Positions 15,266 through 24,104 of a stretch of DNA of 52,881 nt are shown here, in pieces. The notes under the pieces are model-generated. The model was given only the letters and a program-made list of their open reading frames with translations. It had not been told where the DNA came from and made no database searches. Source of the DNA: Bacteroidales bacterium (GTDB lineage Bacteria > Bacteroidota > Bacteroidia > Bacteroidales > UBA3824). The translations under genes and the position numbers were made by a program. Within the stretch, counting starts at the first letter, position 1; each line of letters begins with the position of its first letter. The stretch covers positions 1-52,881 of the forward strand of contig JAFXZT010000130.1 in NCBI GenBank assembly GCA_017541145.1, read 5' to 3'.

Positions 15266-15889
15266 TTATTCTCCTGATGTTGTTTCCGATTCTTCTGTGT
15301 TTTCGGTATCTTCTTCCGGTTTTGGTTTTTCAACAAAAGAAGTTGTACCGTCAGCCCAAACCGATCCGTGTTCTTTGATAGGAATATCGCAGGAAATCTC
15401 TGTAGGACTGATATTGAGGGCGCGGTCTATTACGTGAATCTCGTATCTGATAGTGTCATAAGATGATATAAACGCTATCGGGGTTTCGATTTTTACAGTA
15501 ATTTCGGCTTTCAGATACTTGTTTTGTCCCAACGGTGCTTGATACGGAATTCTGTATTTACCTGTAAGAGATTCTATTGTACGGTATGTGCCGTCAGATT
15601 CTTTGTTGCTTGCAGTTATAAACAGATTGTTGGTATATAGCGAGTCGGAACTGAAATTTCCAGTACTGTCTGAAGCATTCAATCCGAGATTTCCGTCGCC
15701 GTCTATTACCTCAAGTTTCAGACGTTGTAATTTTACTTCGTTTCCCAAATTGTCCACGGTGTCAGCAATATAGACACTCAAAAAGCTTACTTCCGGCAAT
15801 TCGGAATAGGTTTCGAGTTTTTCGCAAGAGCTTATCATGCCCGCTGCCAACATCATTACAACTGATAATATTCCTAAAAACTTTTTCAT
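15266..15889 (-). CDS. Predicted lipoprotein, unknown function
   Basis: A 207-residue protein with a signal ending in a lipobox (MISSC, Cys near 22), so probably anchored in the outer membrane or periplasm. The mature part is mostly beta and includes a Ca-site-like DGDGNLGLN segment near residue 64, a pattern seen in Bacteroidales lipoproteins with an Ig-like or carboxypeptidase-regulatory-like fold. The last 30 residues are acidic and disordered. The start lies 12 bases after the der stop, so it is in the der transcript. The function is not recognised. Confidence 0.7.
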   Translation of the reverse strand: MKKFLGILSVVMMLAAGMISSCEKLETYSELPEVSFLSVYIADTVDNLGNEVKLQRLKLEVIDGDGNLGLNASDSTGNFSSDSLYTNNLFITASNKESDGTYRTIESLTGKYRIPYQAPLGQNKYLKAEITVKIETPIAFISSYDTIRYEIHVIDRALNISPTEISCDIPIKEHGSVWADGTTSFVEKPKPEEDTENTEESETTSGE

Positions 15890-15901
15890 TTTGGTTTATG
15901 A

Positions 15902-17209
15902 TTATTTCTTTCTGAAGAAAATCTTCATCGGCACGCCGCAAAAATCAATATCCTTTCTAAGTCTGTTCTCGATATATCTGCGGTACGGATCGCGGATGTA
16001 TTGAGGTAAGTTGCAGAACAAAGCAAATGTCGGATAATATGTCGGCAATTGTGTTGCATATTTTATGCGGATAAATTTGCCTTTCCATGCCGGCGGCGGT
16101 GTTTCTTCTACATACTGATGAATAAGTGCGTTGAGTTTTGAGGTCGAGATTTTTTTAGTTCTGTTTTCGTAAACATGTACTGCCTCTTCCATCGCTTTCA
16201 AAAGTCTTTGTTTTGTAACTGTAGATGTAAATACTACAGGAACATCCGAGAATGGTTCAAGACTTTTCTTAACATATTCTTCGTAACTTTTTGTAGCGTT
16301 GTCTTCTGATTTGTCCATCAAGTCCCATTTGTTGACGCATACTACAAGACCTTTGTTGTTTTCTTTGATAATTCTGAAAACGTTCATATCCTGAGACTCA
16401 ATACCTTGAGTAGCATCAATCATGAGAATACAAACGTCGGATTCTTCTATTGCGCGTACTGAACGCAATGTAGAATAAAATTCGATGTTTTCAGTAACTT
16501 TTGCTTTTTTTCTCAAACCGGCAGTATCCACGAGTATAAAATCGTGACCGAATTTGTTGTATCTTGTGTTGATAGTATCGCGGGTAGTACCGGCAATCGG
16601 TGTTACAATATTTCTTTCAGTACCGGTAAGGGCATTGATAAGCGATGATTTACCGACATTAGGACGTCCTACAATTGCAATTTTTGGAATTCCGGCTTCG
16701 TCGTCAACGGTATCGTCGGAGAATTTTTCAACTACGGCATCCAGCAAATCGCCTGTACCTGTACCTGTAGCCGCTCCTATAGTATACAATTGATCGAAAC
16801 CGAGCGACCAAAATGCGTTGCTTTCAAGTTGCAATGTCGGGTTGTCGGTTTTGTTAACGGTAAGAAAAACCGGTTTGTTGGTTTTTCTCAAAATATCTGC
16901 AATCACTTCGTCTCCCGGTGTTACGCCTTCTTTGGCATCGGTCATAAAAATTATAACGTCAGCCTCGTCGATGGCGAACATCACTTGTTTCTGGATCTCG
17001 TTTTCGAAAATATCGTCTGAATCTTTTACGTAACCGCCAGTATCAATTACAGAAAATTCCTTTCCGTTCCAGTCTGATTTTCCATAATGACGGTCACGGG
17101 TTACTCCGGCTGTCTCATGCACAATGGCTTCCCTTGTTTGGGTGAGACGGTTGAATAAAGTGGATTTGCCTACATTCGGGCAGCCCACAATTGCTACAAT
17201 ATTGCTCAT
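15902..17209 (-). CDS. der: Ribosome-assembly GTPase Der (EngA)
   Basis: An essential GTPase needed for maturation of the 50S ribosomal subunit. It has the unique tandem G-domain layout. Domain 1 has GCPNVGKST (9-17), DTGGY near 57 and NKTD near 118. Domain 2 has GRPNVGKSS near 181, DTAGLRKKAK and NKWD near 292. A C-terminal KH-like domain from about 350 ends KIFFRKK. At 435 residues it has the usual length. The downstream lipoprotein gene follows after 12 bases. No abnormality was seen. Confidence 0.97.
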   Translation of the reverse strand: MSNIVAIVGCPNVGKSTLFNRLTQTREAIVHETAGVTRDRHYGKSDWNGKEFSVIDTGGYVKDSDDIFENEIQKQVMFAIDEADVIIFMTDAKEGVTPGDEVIADILRKTNKPVFLTVNKTDNPTLQLESNAFWSLGFDQLYTIGAATGTGTGDLLDAVVEKFSDDTVDDEAGIPKIAIVGRPNVGKSSLINALTGTERNIVTPIAGTTRDTINTRYNKFGHDFILVDTAGLRKKAKVTENIEFYSTLRSVRAIEESDVCILMIDATQGIESQDMNVFRIIKENNKGLVVCVNKWDLMDKSEDNATKSYEEYVKKSLEPFSDVPVVFTSTVTKQRLLKAMEEAVHVYENRTKKISTSKLNALIHQYVEETPPPAWKGKFIRIKYATQLPTYYPTFALFCNLPQYIRDPYRRYIENRLRKDIDFCGVPMKIFFRKK

Positions 17210-17294
17210 AAATAATTAGTTTATAATGCTTTTATCACAAAAGGATTATTAATTTGAGATGTAATACTATATATAGTTTTTTATAAATATAATT

Positions 17295-17531
17295 TTACTC
17301 TGCTTTGGTTTTCAGGAAAGTATCGATAAGTTGTACTGCGGATTCTACATTTTCTGCTTCCACTTCCAAAACTACAGTGGGATCAAATGTAGAAACCGAA
17401 TATTTACTTTCGTTCTCATCGCCGCGTCTGTTTTCTACAAAACACTTGATGCCGTTGCTTTCCAGATGTTTTCTTATGATATTCACGTCTATGGCAGGAC
17501 CGCTGAATACCTTGTAAAGTTGTGTTTCCAT
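17295..17531 (-). CDS. DUF2007-type small protein
   Basis: A 78-residue cytoplasmic protein matching the DUF2007 (putative signal-transducing) pattern: KVFSGPAIDVNIIRKHLESN at the start, a variable acidic middle, then VVLEVEAENVESAVQLID. This is a GlnB-like alpha/beta fold often found as a single domain. The ATG at 17531 is preferred over the in-frame GTG at 17540, because AAGG lies 8-12 bases before the ATG. The biochemical role is unknown. It stands between der and the PQQ-propeller gene with short spacers. Confidence 0.75.
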   Translation of the reverse strand: METQLYKVFSGPAIDVNIIRKHLESNGIKCFVENRRGDENESKYSVSTFDPTVVLEVEAENVESAVQLIDTFLKTKAE

Positions 17532-17656
17532 AATTCGCACCTTATATTTTACGACCGCAAATATATAATTTTTTTACTAAAAAAAGTATCAGTCATGTAA
17601 TAAATTCTCTATTTATTAATTTTCGACCAATTTTTTTTCATTTTGTTTTTAACCGT

Positions 17657-19276
17657 TTACTTTTGTTTTACAGTCATTTTGTAGATCGAACTGCCTCTTG
17701 AGCCGAGTACTACATGGTTGCCTTCTACAACTATCGGTGTAGATTCAAAATTGCTGCCTACGGATTTTACATAAATTATTTCGCCGGTGCTGCCTTCTAT
17801 GATATAAATTCTGCCGGCTGTATCGCCCGTTACGATAAATTGTTCGTTGTTTTCGTTCAAAAGTCCAACCGGCGACGACCATGAATAATATTTCAAACTT
17901 GTTTGGTAGCGAAGTTTTCCGGTTTGAGTTTCAAAAGCGTAAAAATATCCGTTTTGACCATTTTCGTTGGCAACATAGTTAACAAAAATCAAATCAGAAC
18001 AATTTCCAGAACCGACAAGCGGGGTAGAGTAGTAGCCGCCGTCAAAATGTTTGGTTCCGATGTTAACTTTTTTTGCTTCTTGGTCGTAACTCCAAATTTT
18101 TTCGCCGGTCAAACCGTCAATTTTTGAAAAATGTGACTGTCCTGTTGCGCCTTGACGATCCATCTCGCAGCCCGAATAGATGTAAGGATGCCCGTCTTCT
18201 TCTACAATTACGGGTGTGCCGTCGGTATCGTCTTTGTTGTCAAATCGCCAAACCGGTTTCATTGTATTGAGATTGATACACATCACATTGCCGTGATTAT
18301 CACCGATATAACCGTAATTTGCATATACTGCCATCGACGATTCCATACCCGGACCGCCTGCACCTTTTCTTTTATATTTAAGTGTGCTTTGAAGTTTTTC
18401 TTCGCCGTTTTCTACATAGTATTTATAAATAGTGCCGTTTTCTGAGGGTCTGAATACAAATTGTCCTACTCTTATTGGTGACGAATCCGATGCTCCCCAG
18501 CCGCGCCATGCTTTGCTGTCACGCATTTGGGCATTTCTTGTATTATGATTAAACAAATCTATTGTGATTTGTCCGAAAGGTTCTCTCGCCGGAACTCCTT
18601 GTCCTACATATACTTTGCCGTTCATTGCCGGATCTATCATCAGCGTACCTTTTATCGGATTGTTAACATAAACCGATTCCCGCGACTTTTTGCCGGTTTC
18701 GTAATTTATAAAGTATACATTGCTGCTCAGCGAACCGAGTATTATCTCCTTGTTGCTGAAATCTTCGGTGAGTTGAGCTTTGGAATTTTTGAATTTTGTA
18801 ACCATAGAATCCGGCCAATTAATATAAAGCGGTTGACCAGTCCAACCCGTGCCGCCGCCCCAAGTGCCGTATTTGGTAGGCGTGTTGTCAATATCGGTTT
18901 TAAAAGTCCAGTCAATCAACACAGTATCGGGTTTTCCTTCCACATATCCGTTGTAATTAGCACGTCGCCACGGATCGCCGCGAAATGTAAGAATACCGTC
19001 GATATTTTCGTAACAATTTTTCAGCGAATTGATTTTGCTGTCAATTGTAGTATCAAAAATTTCGGTTTTATACTCAAAAATATCAATACTTGTAAACTGA
19101 GTATCCGGAAGCTCCTTGATTTTAGTCAGTTGTGGTTTTGTATCAAAAATCGAGTCTTTTTTGATTTCAGGAATAGAGTCATGTACGAAATACGGATTTT
19201 GACCGCCGGATTGTTTGCAACTCTCAGAATATAAAGCAGTTGTTATCGCAATGAGATAATATAGTTGTATTTTCAT
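17657..19276 (-). CDS. PQQ-type beta-propeller lipoprotein
   Basis: A 539-residue exported protein with beta-propeller blades of the PQQ/BamB type. Recurrent blade motifs are seen in TGKKSRESVYV, MKPVWRFDNKDDTDGTPVI, TGEKIWSYD, TGKLRYQTSLKYYSWSSPV and TGEIIYVKSVGSNFESTPI. The signal ends in SESC; this would be a relaxed lipobox (Glu at -2 is unusual), so lipidation is probable but not certain. The N-terminal 90 residues before LTFRGDPWRR are charged and probably disordered. It may be a scaffold or a quinoprotein-like domain; no dehydrogenase catalytic residues could be assigned. The -7 candidate CAAATTTA (19324-19331, reverse strand) lies about 50 bases upstream. Confidence 0.75.
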   Translation of the reverse strand: MKIQLYYLIAITTALYSESCKQSGGQNPYFVHDSIPEIKKDSIFDTKPQLTKIKELPDTQFTSIDIFEYKTEIFDTTIDSKINSLKNCYENIDGILTFRGDPWRRANYNGYVEGKPDTVLIDWTFKTDIDNTPTKYGTWGGGTGWTGQPLYINWPDSMVTKFKNSKAQLTEDFSNKEIILGSLSSNVYFINYETGKKSRESVYVNNPIKGTLMIDPAMNGKVYVGQGVPAREPFGQITIDLFNHNTRNAQMRDSKAWRGWGASDSSPIRVGQFVFRPSENGTIYKYYVENGEEKLQSTLKYKRKGAGGPGMESSMAVYANYGYIGDNHGNVMCINLNTMKPVWRFDNKDDTDGTPVIVEEDGHPYIYSGCEMDRQGATGQSHFSKIDGLTGEKIWSYDQEAKKVNIGTKHFDGGYYSTPLVGSGNCSDLIFVNYVANENGQNGYFYAFETQTGKLRYQTSLKYYSWSSPVGLLNENNEQFIVTGDTAGRIYIIEGSTGEIIYVKSVGSNFESTPIVVEGNHVVLGSRGSSIYKMTVKQK

Positions 19277-19430
19277 GTTGTTGTTTTAATTGTTTTATGC
19301 TAAATTATTGTGAATTAATGGCGCAAATTTAAATAAAAGTTATTAAACTAAAAAAACTCAAAAAAAATTTTAACTTCCTGAGAATTTTTAGTAAAATTGC
19401 AAAATTTTTTATAAAACAATCGCAATTACC

Positions 19431-20927
19431 ATGGCACATATAATTAATGAGATTTCAAGAACATTCAACGAGTATCTTCTGATACCGGGTTTAACCACCA
19501 GAGAATGTACCCCAAACAACGTTAATTTAAAGACCCCTCTCGTAAAATTCAAGAAAGGAGAGCAACCGTCAATAACATTGAACATCCCGTTTACCTCTGC
19601 GATAATGCAGTCGGTATCAGATAGTAATATGGCTATCGCGCTGGCAAAAAACGGTGGTATCTCTTTTATCTTCGGTTCGCAGTCGATAGAGTCGCAGGCC
19701 GAGATGGTGAGAAAAGTAAAAAAATACAAAGCGGGTTTTGTAGTCAGCAACGCCAATCTTACTCCGGAAAATACCTTGGCGGATGTAATTGCATTAAAAC
19801 AAAAAACCGGCTATAGTACAATCGGTATTACTTCGGACGGCACTTCTAACGGAAAACTTCTTGGTTTGGTAACTTCCCGCGACTATCGTCCTAACCGCGA
19901 TGCTCACGACAAGAAAGTGAAAGATTTTATGACTCCTTTTGATAAACTTGTTGTAGCTCACTATCCTATAGATCTCAATCAGGCAAACGATATTATTTGG
20001 ACCAACAAAATCAACGCATTGCCGATTATCGACGACGATCAAAACCTCAAATTCTTTGTATTCCGCAAAGATTACGATTCTCATAAAATAAATCCTCAAG
20101 AACTTTTAGACAAAGACAAATCGCTTCTCGTAGGAGCCGGAGTTAATACTCGCGACTATGCTGAGCGTATTCCAGCATTGGTGGAAGCCGGTGTGGATGT
20201 TATCTGTATGGATTCGTCTGACGGTTTTTCTGAGTGGCAAAAGGAAACAATAAAATGGGTTCGTGAAAAATACGGTGAAAAATTGAAAATCGGTGCAGGA
20301 AACGTTGTAGATGCCGAAGGTTTCAACTATTTGGCAGAATCCGGAGCTGATTTTGTAAAAGTAGGTATCGGTGGCGGTTCTATCTGTATCACCCGCGAAC
20401 AAAAAGGTATCGGACGAGGACAGGCTACTGCACTTATTGATGTAGCAAGAGCCCGTGACGAATATTTCAAGAAAACCGGTGTTTATGTTCCAATCTGTTC
20501 AGACGGCGGTTTGGTACAAGATTATCACATGGTTTTGGCTTTGGCAATGGGTGCAGACTTCCTTATGATGGGACGTTATTTTGCACGTTTTGATGAGAGT
20601 CCTACAAAGAAAATTATGATCAACGGTTCTTACATGAAAGAATATTGGGGCGAAGGCTCTAACCGCGCTCGCAACTGGCAACGTTATGACATGGGTGGCG
20701 AGGCTACTATGAAATTTGAAGAAGGTGTTGATTCATACGTTCCATACGCCGGAGAACTCAAAGACAATCTTACAGTTACAATTGATAAGATAAAATCTAC
20801 GATGTGTTCTTGCGGAGTAACAAGCATTGCAGATCTTCAGCAGAATGCAAAAATCACATTGGTATCATCTACTTCTATTGTGGAAGGCGGTGCTCATGAT
20901 GTAGTTCTCAAAGAACAGAAACAATAA
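19431..20927 (+). CDS. guaB: IMP dehydrogenase, Tritrichomonas-like type
   Basis: Oxidises IMP to XMP with NAD+, the committed step of GMP synthesis. It is 498 residues with a TIM barrel interrupted by a CBS pair (about 100-220: MTPFDKLV ... NALPIIDDD ... FRKDYD). The catalytic loop [15 protein letters not shown] places the catalytic Cys at residue 319. The flap [14 protein letters not shown] places the Arg-Tyr pair at 418-419. These numbers equal those of the Tritrichomonas foetus enzyme (Cys319, Arg418, Tyr419), and the sequence follows that protozoal enzyme closely rather than the usual bacterial GPGSICTTR type. The ATG at 19431 directly precedes the conserved start ([19 protein letters not shown]). 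A shared terminator follows. Confidence 0.95.
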   Translation: MAHIINEISRTFNEYLLIPGLTTRECTPNNVNLKTPLVKFKKGEQPSITLNIPFTSAIMQSVSDSNMAIALAKNGGISFIFGSQSIESQAEMVRKVKKYKAGFVVSNANLTPENTLADVIALKQKTGYSTIGITSDGTSNGKLLGLVTSRDYRPNRDAHDKKVKDFMTPFDKLVVAHYPIDLNQANDIIWTNKINALPIIDDDQNLKFFVFRKDYDSHKINPQELLDKDKSLLVGAGVNTRDYAERIPALVEAGVDVICMDSSDGFSEWQKETIKWVREKYGEKLKIGAGNVVDAEGFNYLAESGADFVKVGIGGGSICITREQKGIGRGQATALIDVARARDEYFKKTGVYVPICSDGGLVQDYHMVLALAMGADFLMMGRYFARFDESPTKKIMINGSYMKEYWGEGSNRARNWQRYDMGGEATMKFEEGVDSYVPYAGELKDNLTVTIDKIKSTMCSCGVTSIADLQQNAKITLVSSTSIVEGGAHDVVLKEQKQ

Positions 20928-20949
20928 GACAAATTTTAATAAAAAAATA

Positions 20950-20986
20950 TAAGCGGCAGTATTCAAAAAAATATTGCCGCTTTTTC
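20950..20986. terminator. Bidirectional terminator between guaB and rarA
   Basis: AAGCGGCA..TATT pairs with AATATTGCCGCTT. There is a T-tract toward rarA and an A-tract toward guaB, and it separates two convergent genes. Confidence 0.85.
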
Positions 20987-20987
20987 T

Positions 20988-22268
20988 TTATTCTGTTTTG
21001 TATTTTCCTTTCCACAATGTATTAATAGTTTCCCTTGCTTTGTTTTCAGAAGGGTTGTGCTGAGGTACGTAAAATGTTGTACCTTTGATATCATCGGGCA
21101 AAAATTCTTGTTCTACAAAATGACCCGGATAATCGTGAGCGTATTTGTATTCAGCACCGTAGCCGAGTTGCTCCATGAGTTTTGTAGGTGCATTTCTCAG
21201 ATGCAAAGGTATCGGTAAATCTCCGGTTTGATTTGCAAATTTCATTGCATAATTTATAGCGTTGTATGCCGAATTGGATTTTGGCGAGTTGGCTAAATAA
21301 ATTACGGTTTCTGCCAAAATTATTCTTGATTCCGGATATCCTATTGTGTTAACAGCTTGAAAACAAGCATTTGCCAACAGCATTGCATTCGGATTGGCAA
21401 GTCCGATATCTTCCGATGCCGAAATCAACAATCTTCTTGCAATAAATTTCAGGTCTTCGCCGCCGTTCAGCATTCTTGCGAGGTAATAAATAGCAGCATT
21501 GGCATCGCTTCCTCGTATCGATTTTATGAAAGCCGAAATTATATCATAGTGCATGTCGCCTTTTTTGTCGTAAATCGCGGTATTTTTCTGAAGGCGTTTT
21601 GCAACATTTTCGTCATTTATTATTATCTCGTTGCTTGTATCGGCGTTTATTACAAGTTCCAAAATATTAAGAAGTTTTCGAGCATCGCCACCGCTTTGTC
21701 GGAACAGTGCCGTGGTTTCTTCCACCTTGATATTCATATCTTTCAGTACAATATCTTGGGTAAGAGCGCGGTTTAAAAGTTCTTCTAAATCACTCTTTTC
21801 CAATGATTTTAGTACATAAACTTCGCAGCGTGACAGCAGCGGTGTGTTTACCTCAAACGACGGATTTTCGGTAGTAGCGCCAATCAATGTTACGATACCT
21901 TGTTCCACAGCGCCGAGTAGCGAATCCTGTTGCGATTTGCTGAATCTGTGGATTTCGTCGATGAACAAAATTGGTGTCGGGCTGTTGAAAAATGATTGTT
22001 TCTGAGCTTTTTCTATTACATCGCGAACGTCTTTTACACCGCTGGAAACGGCACTAAGACTGTACATCGCTCTGTTGCTGGATTTTGCGATTATTTTGGC
22101 AAGTGTAGTTTTGCCCACGCCCGGAGGTCCCCAAAGTATGATACTCTGAATTCTGCCGGTTTCTATCATATTTCTCAGTACCGCACCTTCTCCAACAAGG
22201 TGTTTTTGTCCGATATAGTCGTCAAGATTTTTAGGCCTCATTCTCTCGGCCAATGGCATATTTGACAT
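20988..22268 (-). CDS. rarA: Replication-associated recombination protein A
   Basis: An AAA+ clamp-loader-like ATPase (MgsA/RarA) that acts at stalled replication forks. Residues 1-15 carry the conserved start PLAERMRPKNLDDYIGQ. Walker A is GPPGVGKTT near 48, Walker B is LFIDEIHRF near 102, sensor 1 is GATTENPSFEV, and the arginine-finger region is LLSRCEVYVL. The C-terminal tetramerisation domain is present (IRGSDANAAIYYLARM ... LPIPLHLRNAPTKLM). The length of 426 is normal. The reverse-strand -7 box TACCTTTG lies at 22298-22305, divergent to the HAD gene promoter. Confidence 0.95.
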   Translation of the reverse strand: MSNMPLAERMRPKNLDDYIGQKHLVGEGAVLRNMIETGRIQSIILWGPPGVGKTTLAKIIAKSSNRAMYSLSAVSSGVKDVRDVIEKAQKQSFFNSPTPILFIDEIHRFSKSQQDSLLGAVEQGIVTLIGATTENPSFEVNTPLLSRCEVYVLKSLEKSDLEELLNRALTQDIVLKDMNIKVEETTALFRQSGGDARKLLNILELVINADTSNEIIINDENVAKRLQKNTAIYDKKGDMHYDIISAFIKSIRGSDANAAIYYLARMLNGGEDLKFIARRLLISASEDIGLANPNAMLLANACFQAVNTIGYPESRIILAETVIYLANSPKSNSAYNAINYAMKFANQTGDLPIPLHLRNAPTKLMEQLGYGAEYKYAHDYPGHFVEQEFLPDDIKGTTFYVPQHNPSENKARETINTLWKGKYKTE

Positions 22269-22297
22269 ATTGCTTTTGTAATGAAAGTTAAATTATG

Positions 22298-22305
22298 CAA
22301 AGGTA
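22298..22305 (-). promoter_or_regulatory. -7 box of rarA
   Basis: TACCTTTGC on the reverse strand, 30 bases before the rarA ATG. No clear TTG at the expected distance was seen. Confidence 0.5.
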
Positions 22306-22313
22306 TTAATAAT

Positions 22314-22347
22314 TTTGCGGATTATTGATTATTTTGTTTTAACTTTG
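22314..22347 (+). promoter_or_regulatory. Promoter of the HAD-tatA-tatC operon
   Basis: TAACTTTG at 22340-22347 is a perfect -7 box. The best upstream TTTG (22314-22317) is 22 bases away, slightly long. Confidence 0.55.
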
Positions 22348-22373
22348 CAAAAATTAGCACTTAACAATTTTTT

Positions 22374-23036
22374 ATGAAGAAAATTTCAACCGTAATATTT
22401 GATATGGACGGCGTTCTGATAGATTCAGAGCCGTTTTGGCATACAGCTGAAAAAGAGATTTTTCTGCGGGAAGGTGTGAAAATCACGGAAGAGATGTGTT
22501 TGGGAGTTCAGGGTTTGAAAGCCGAACATGTAATCGACAAATGGAAATCGATGTTCCCGCAATTGAGCAGAACTTCAGAGGATTACGCCGCAGAAATAGA
22601 ATCTGAAGTCAAAAAAAATATACAGCAAAAAGGCGAGCCGATTCAAGGTGTGATTTTCGCTCTCGATTATCTGAAATCTCTTGGAATGAAAACTGCTGTT
22701 GCCTCTTCCAGCAAATATCACTTGATAAATGCGGTGTTGGACAAATTGGAAATCCGTAAATATTTCGATACAATCCATTCGTCGGAAGATGAGGCAAACG
22801 GCAAACCGGAGCCGGATGTTTTTCTTGGAGCAATGCGCAAACTTGGTTCGGAGCCGGAGGATTGTGTAGTAATAGAGGATTCCGGCAACGGAGTTTTGGC
22901 GGGAAAACGTGCGGGCATGATTGTAGTGGCTGTTCCTCCAAAGGAGCAATTCAATCTGCCGTGTTACGATATTGCGGATTACAAAATTCAATCACTAAAC
23001 GACATCGAAAACGTATTCAATCAATTAAAAAATTAA
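22374..23036 (+). CDS. HAD-family sugar-phosphate phosphatase or phosphomutase
   Basis: A 220-residue HAD enzyme of the beta-phosphoglucomutase/YniC subgroup. Motif I is FDMDGVLIDSEP (Asp10 nucleophile, Asp12), followed by an alpha-helical cap (about 18-90). Motif II is AVASSSK near 108, motif III is the Lys in GKPEPDVF, and motif IV is VIEDSGNG. The start resembles hexitol phosphatase HxpB/YniC (DSEPFWHTAE), so the enzyme probably dephosphorylates a small sugar phosphate; the precise substrate cannot be read from sequence. It is the first gene of an operon with tatA, six bases downstream. Confidence 0.85.
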   Translation: MKKISTVIFDMDGVLIDSEPFWHTAEKEIFLREGVKITEEMCLGVQGLKAEHVIDKWKSMFPQLSRTSEDYAAEIESEVKKNIQQKGEPIQGVIFALDYLKSLGMKTAVASSSKYHLINAVLDKLEIRKYFDTIHSSEDEANGKPEPDVFLGAMRKLGSEPEDCVVIEDSGNGVLAGKRAGMIVVAVPPKEQFNLPCYDIADYKIQSLNDIENVFNQLKN

Positions 23037-23042
23037 ATAATT

Positions 23043-23240
23043 ATGGTATTTCTTTTTATAGGAACACAGGAAATTATACTGATACTTTTGGTAATTCTTG
23101 TACTTTTTGGCGCAAAAAAAATTCCGGAGCTTATGCGCGGATTGGGCAAAGGCGTAAAAGAATTCAAAGACGGTATGAACGGTATCGGTACTGAATCAGA
23201 AAAAAAAGATGAGGACAAAAAAGACGACACTCAGAAATGA
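23043..23240 (+). CDS. tatA: Twin-arginine translocase subunit TatA
   Basis: A 65-residue Tat pore-forming subunit. A single N-terminal membrane helix (about 8-22) is followed by the FGAKKIPELMRGLGKG hinge and amphipathic helix, which is diagnostic of TatA/E/B, and then a charged, lysine-rich tail. It overlaps tatC by four bases (ATGA). TatB is absent, as in minimal two-component Tat systems where TatA does both jobs. Confidence 0.93.
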   Translation: MVFLFIGTQEIILILLVILVLFGAKKIPELMRGLGKGVKEFKDGMNGIGTESEKKDEDKKDDTQK

Positions 23241-24085
23241 TGTCAGAAGAAAATAGCGGTACATTTTGGGATCATTTAGATGTATTCAGATTGTGTTTAA
23301 TACGGTCGTTTGCCGTAGTTTTTGTATTTTCGGTGTTGGCATTCTGTTTCAAAGATATTGTTTTTGACGGAATCATACTTGCCCCTACGAAAGATACTTT
23401 TCCTACATTTGGATTTTTTCGTTATATCGGCGAGAAATTCAGTATCGAGGATTTCAGTATGGAATTATCGCCAATTACGATAATTAATACAAAACTTTCA
23501 GCACAACTGTTTGTGCATCTGAGTATTTCGTTTTACGTCGGATTTTTGGTATCAATTCCATATATCATCGGCGAAATCTGGTTTTTTGTAAGACCGGCAC
23601 TTTACAAGCACGAACGTAAACTTACAATTTCGGCATTGTTTTTTACAAGTTTGCTGTTTTATCTTGGCGTGCTTACATCTTATTACCTGATATTCCCGAT
23701 GTCAGTCAACTTTTTGGCGAACTATCATGTGTCCGACCAAGTTGCCAATATGGTGGATTTGGATAGTTATATTGATACATTGATATCGCTTTGTTTGTCG
23801 TTGGGAGCCGTGTTTGAACTTCCGGTTTTGGCGCATTTCTTTTCCCGAATCGGAATTCTCAGTTACGAATTTATGCGCAATCACCGTAAACATTCGTTCG
23901 TTGTGATTTTGATACTTGCGGCAATCATTACGCCGAGTACAGATATTTTTACGATGTTGATTACAGCTTTGCCGGTTCAATTGGTGTACGAACTCAGCGT
24001 TTGGGTTGTAAAACGTAATTGTAAAAATAAAAAAACGCAAACAACTGATTGCATTAATCGATTGTTTGCGTTTTTATTTTGTTAA
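23237..24085 (+). CDS. tatC: Twin-arginine translocase subunit TatC
   Basis: The polytopic receptor of the Tat pathway, which exports folded proteins. It begins with the conserved cytoplasmic segment FWDHLDVFRLCLIRS and has six predicted membrane segments. The family signature IPYIIGEIWFFVRPALYKHERK lies near 113-134, and the late ITPSTDIFTMLITALP block is intact. The frame then runs about 20 codons through an intrinsic terminator hairpin (24030-24075), and the TAA at 24083-24085 comes after the T-tract. The C-terminal residues encoded by the hairpin (KTQTTDCINRLFAFLFC) look unlike TatC. Either the terminator acts mainly on the opposite strand, or some tatC transcripts lack a stop codon. Confidence 0.92.
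   Translation: MMSEENSGTFWDHLDVFRLCLIRSFAVVFVFSVLAFCFKDIVFDGIILAPTKDTFPTFGFFRYIGEKFSIEDFSMELSPITIINTKLSAQLFVHLSISFYVGFLVSIPYIIGEIWFFVRPALYKHERKLTISALFFTSLLFYLGVLTSYYLIFPMSVNFLANYHVSDQVANMVDLDSYIDTLISLCLSLGAVFELPVLAHFFSRIGILSYEFMRNHRKHSFVVILILAAIITPSTDIFTMLITALPVQLVYELSVWVVKRNCKNKKTQTTDCINRLFAFLFC
24030..24075. terminator. Terminator hairpin inside the 3' end of tatC
   Basis: AAAAACGCAAACAA (24031-24044) pairs with TTGTTTGCGTTTTT (24062-24075). The reverse strand has the longer T-rich tail, which suits termination of the leftward methyltransferase gene. The forward strand also has T5-A-T4, still inside the tatC frame. Confidence 0.85.
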
Positions 24086-24104
24086 CTCAAATAATATCAG
24101 TCGG

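Noticed and set aside
17532-17540. GTG at 17540 as start of the DUF2007 gene
   Set aside because: The Shine-Dalgarno-like AAGG is spaced correctly for the ATG at 17531 and overlaps the GTG region.
18527-19234. Long open frame (235 codons) on the forward strand opposite the PQQ-propeller gene
   Set aside because: Composition is rich in Phe, Ile, Cys and Arg, with no domain or promoter; it is the antisense shadow of a well-supported gene.
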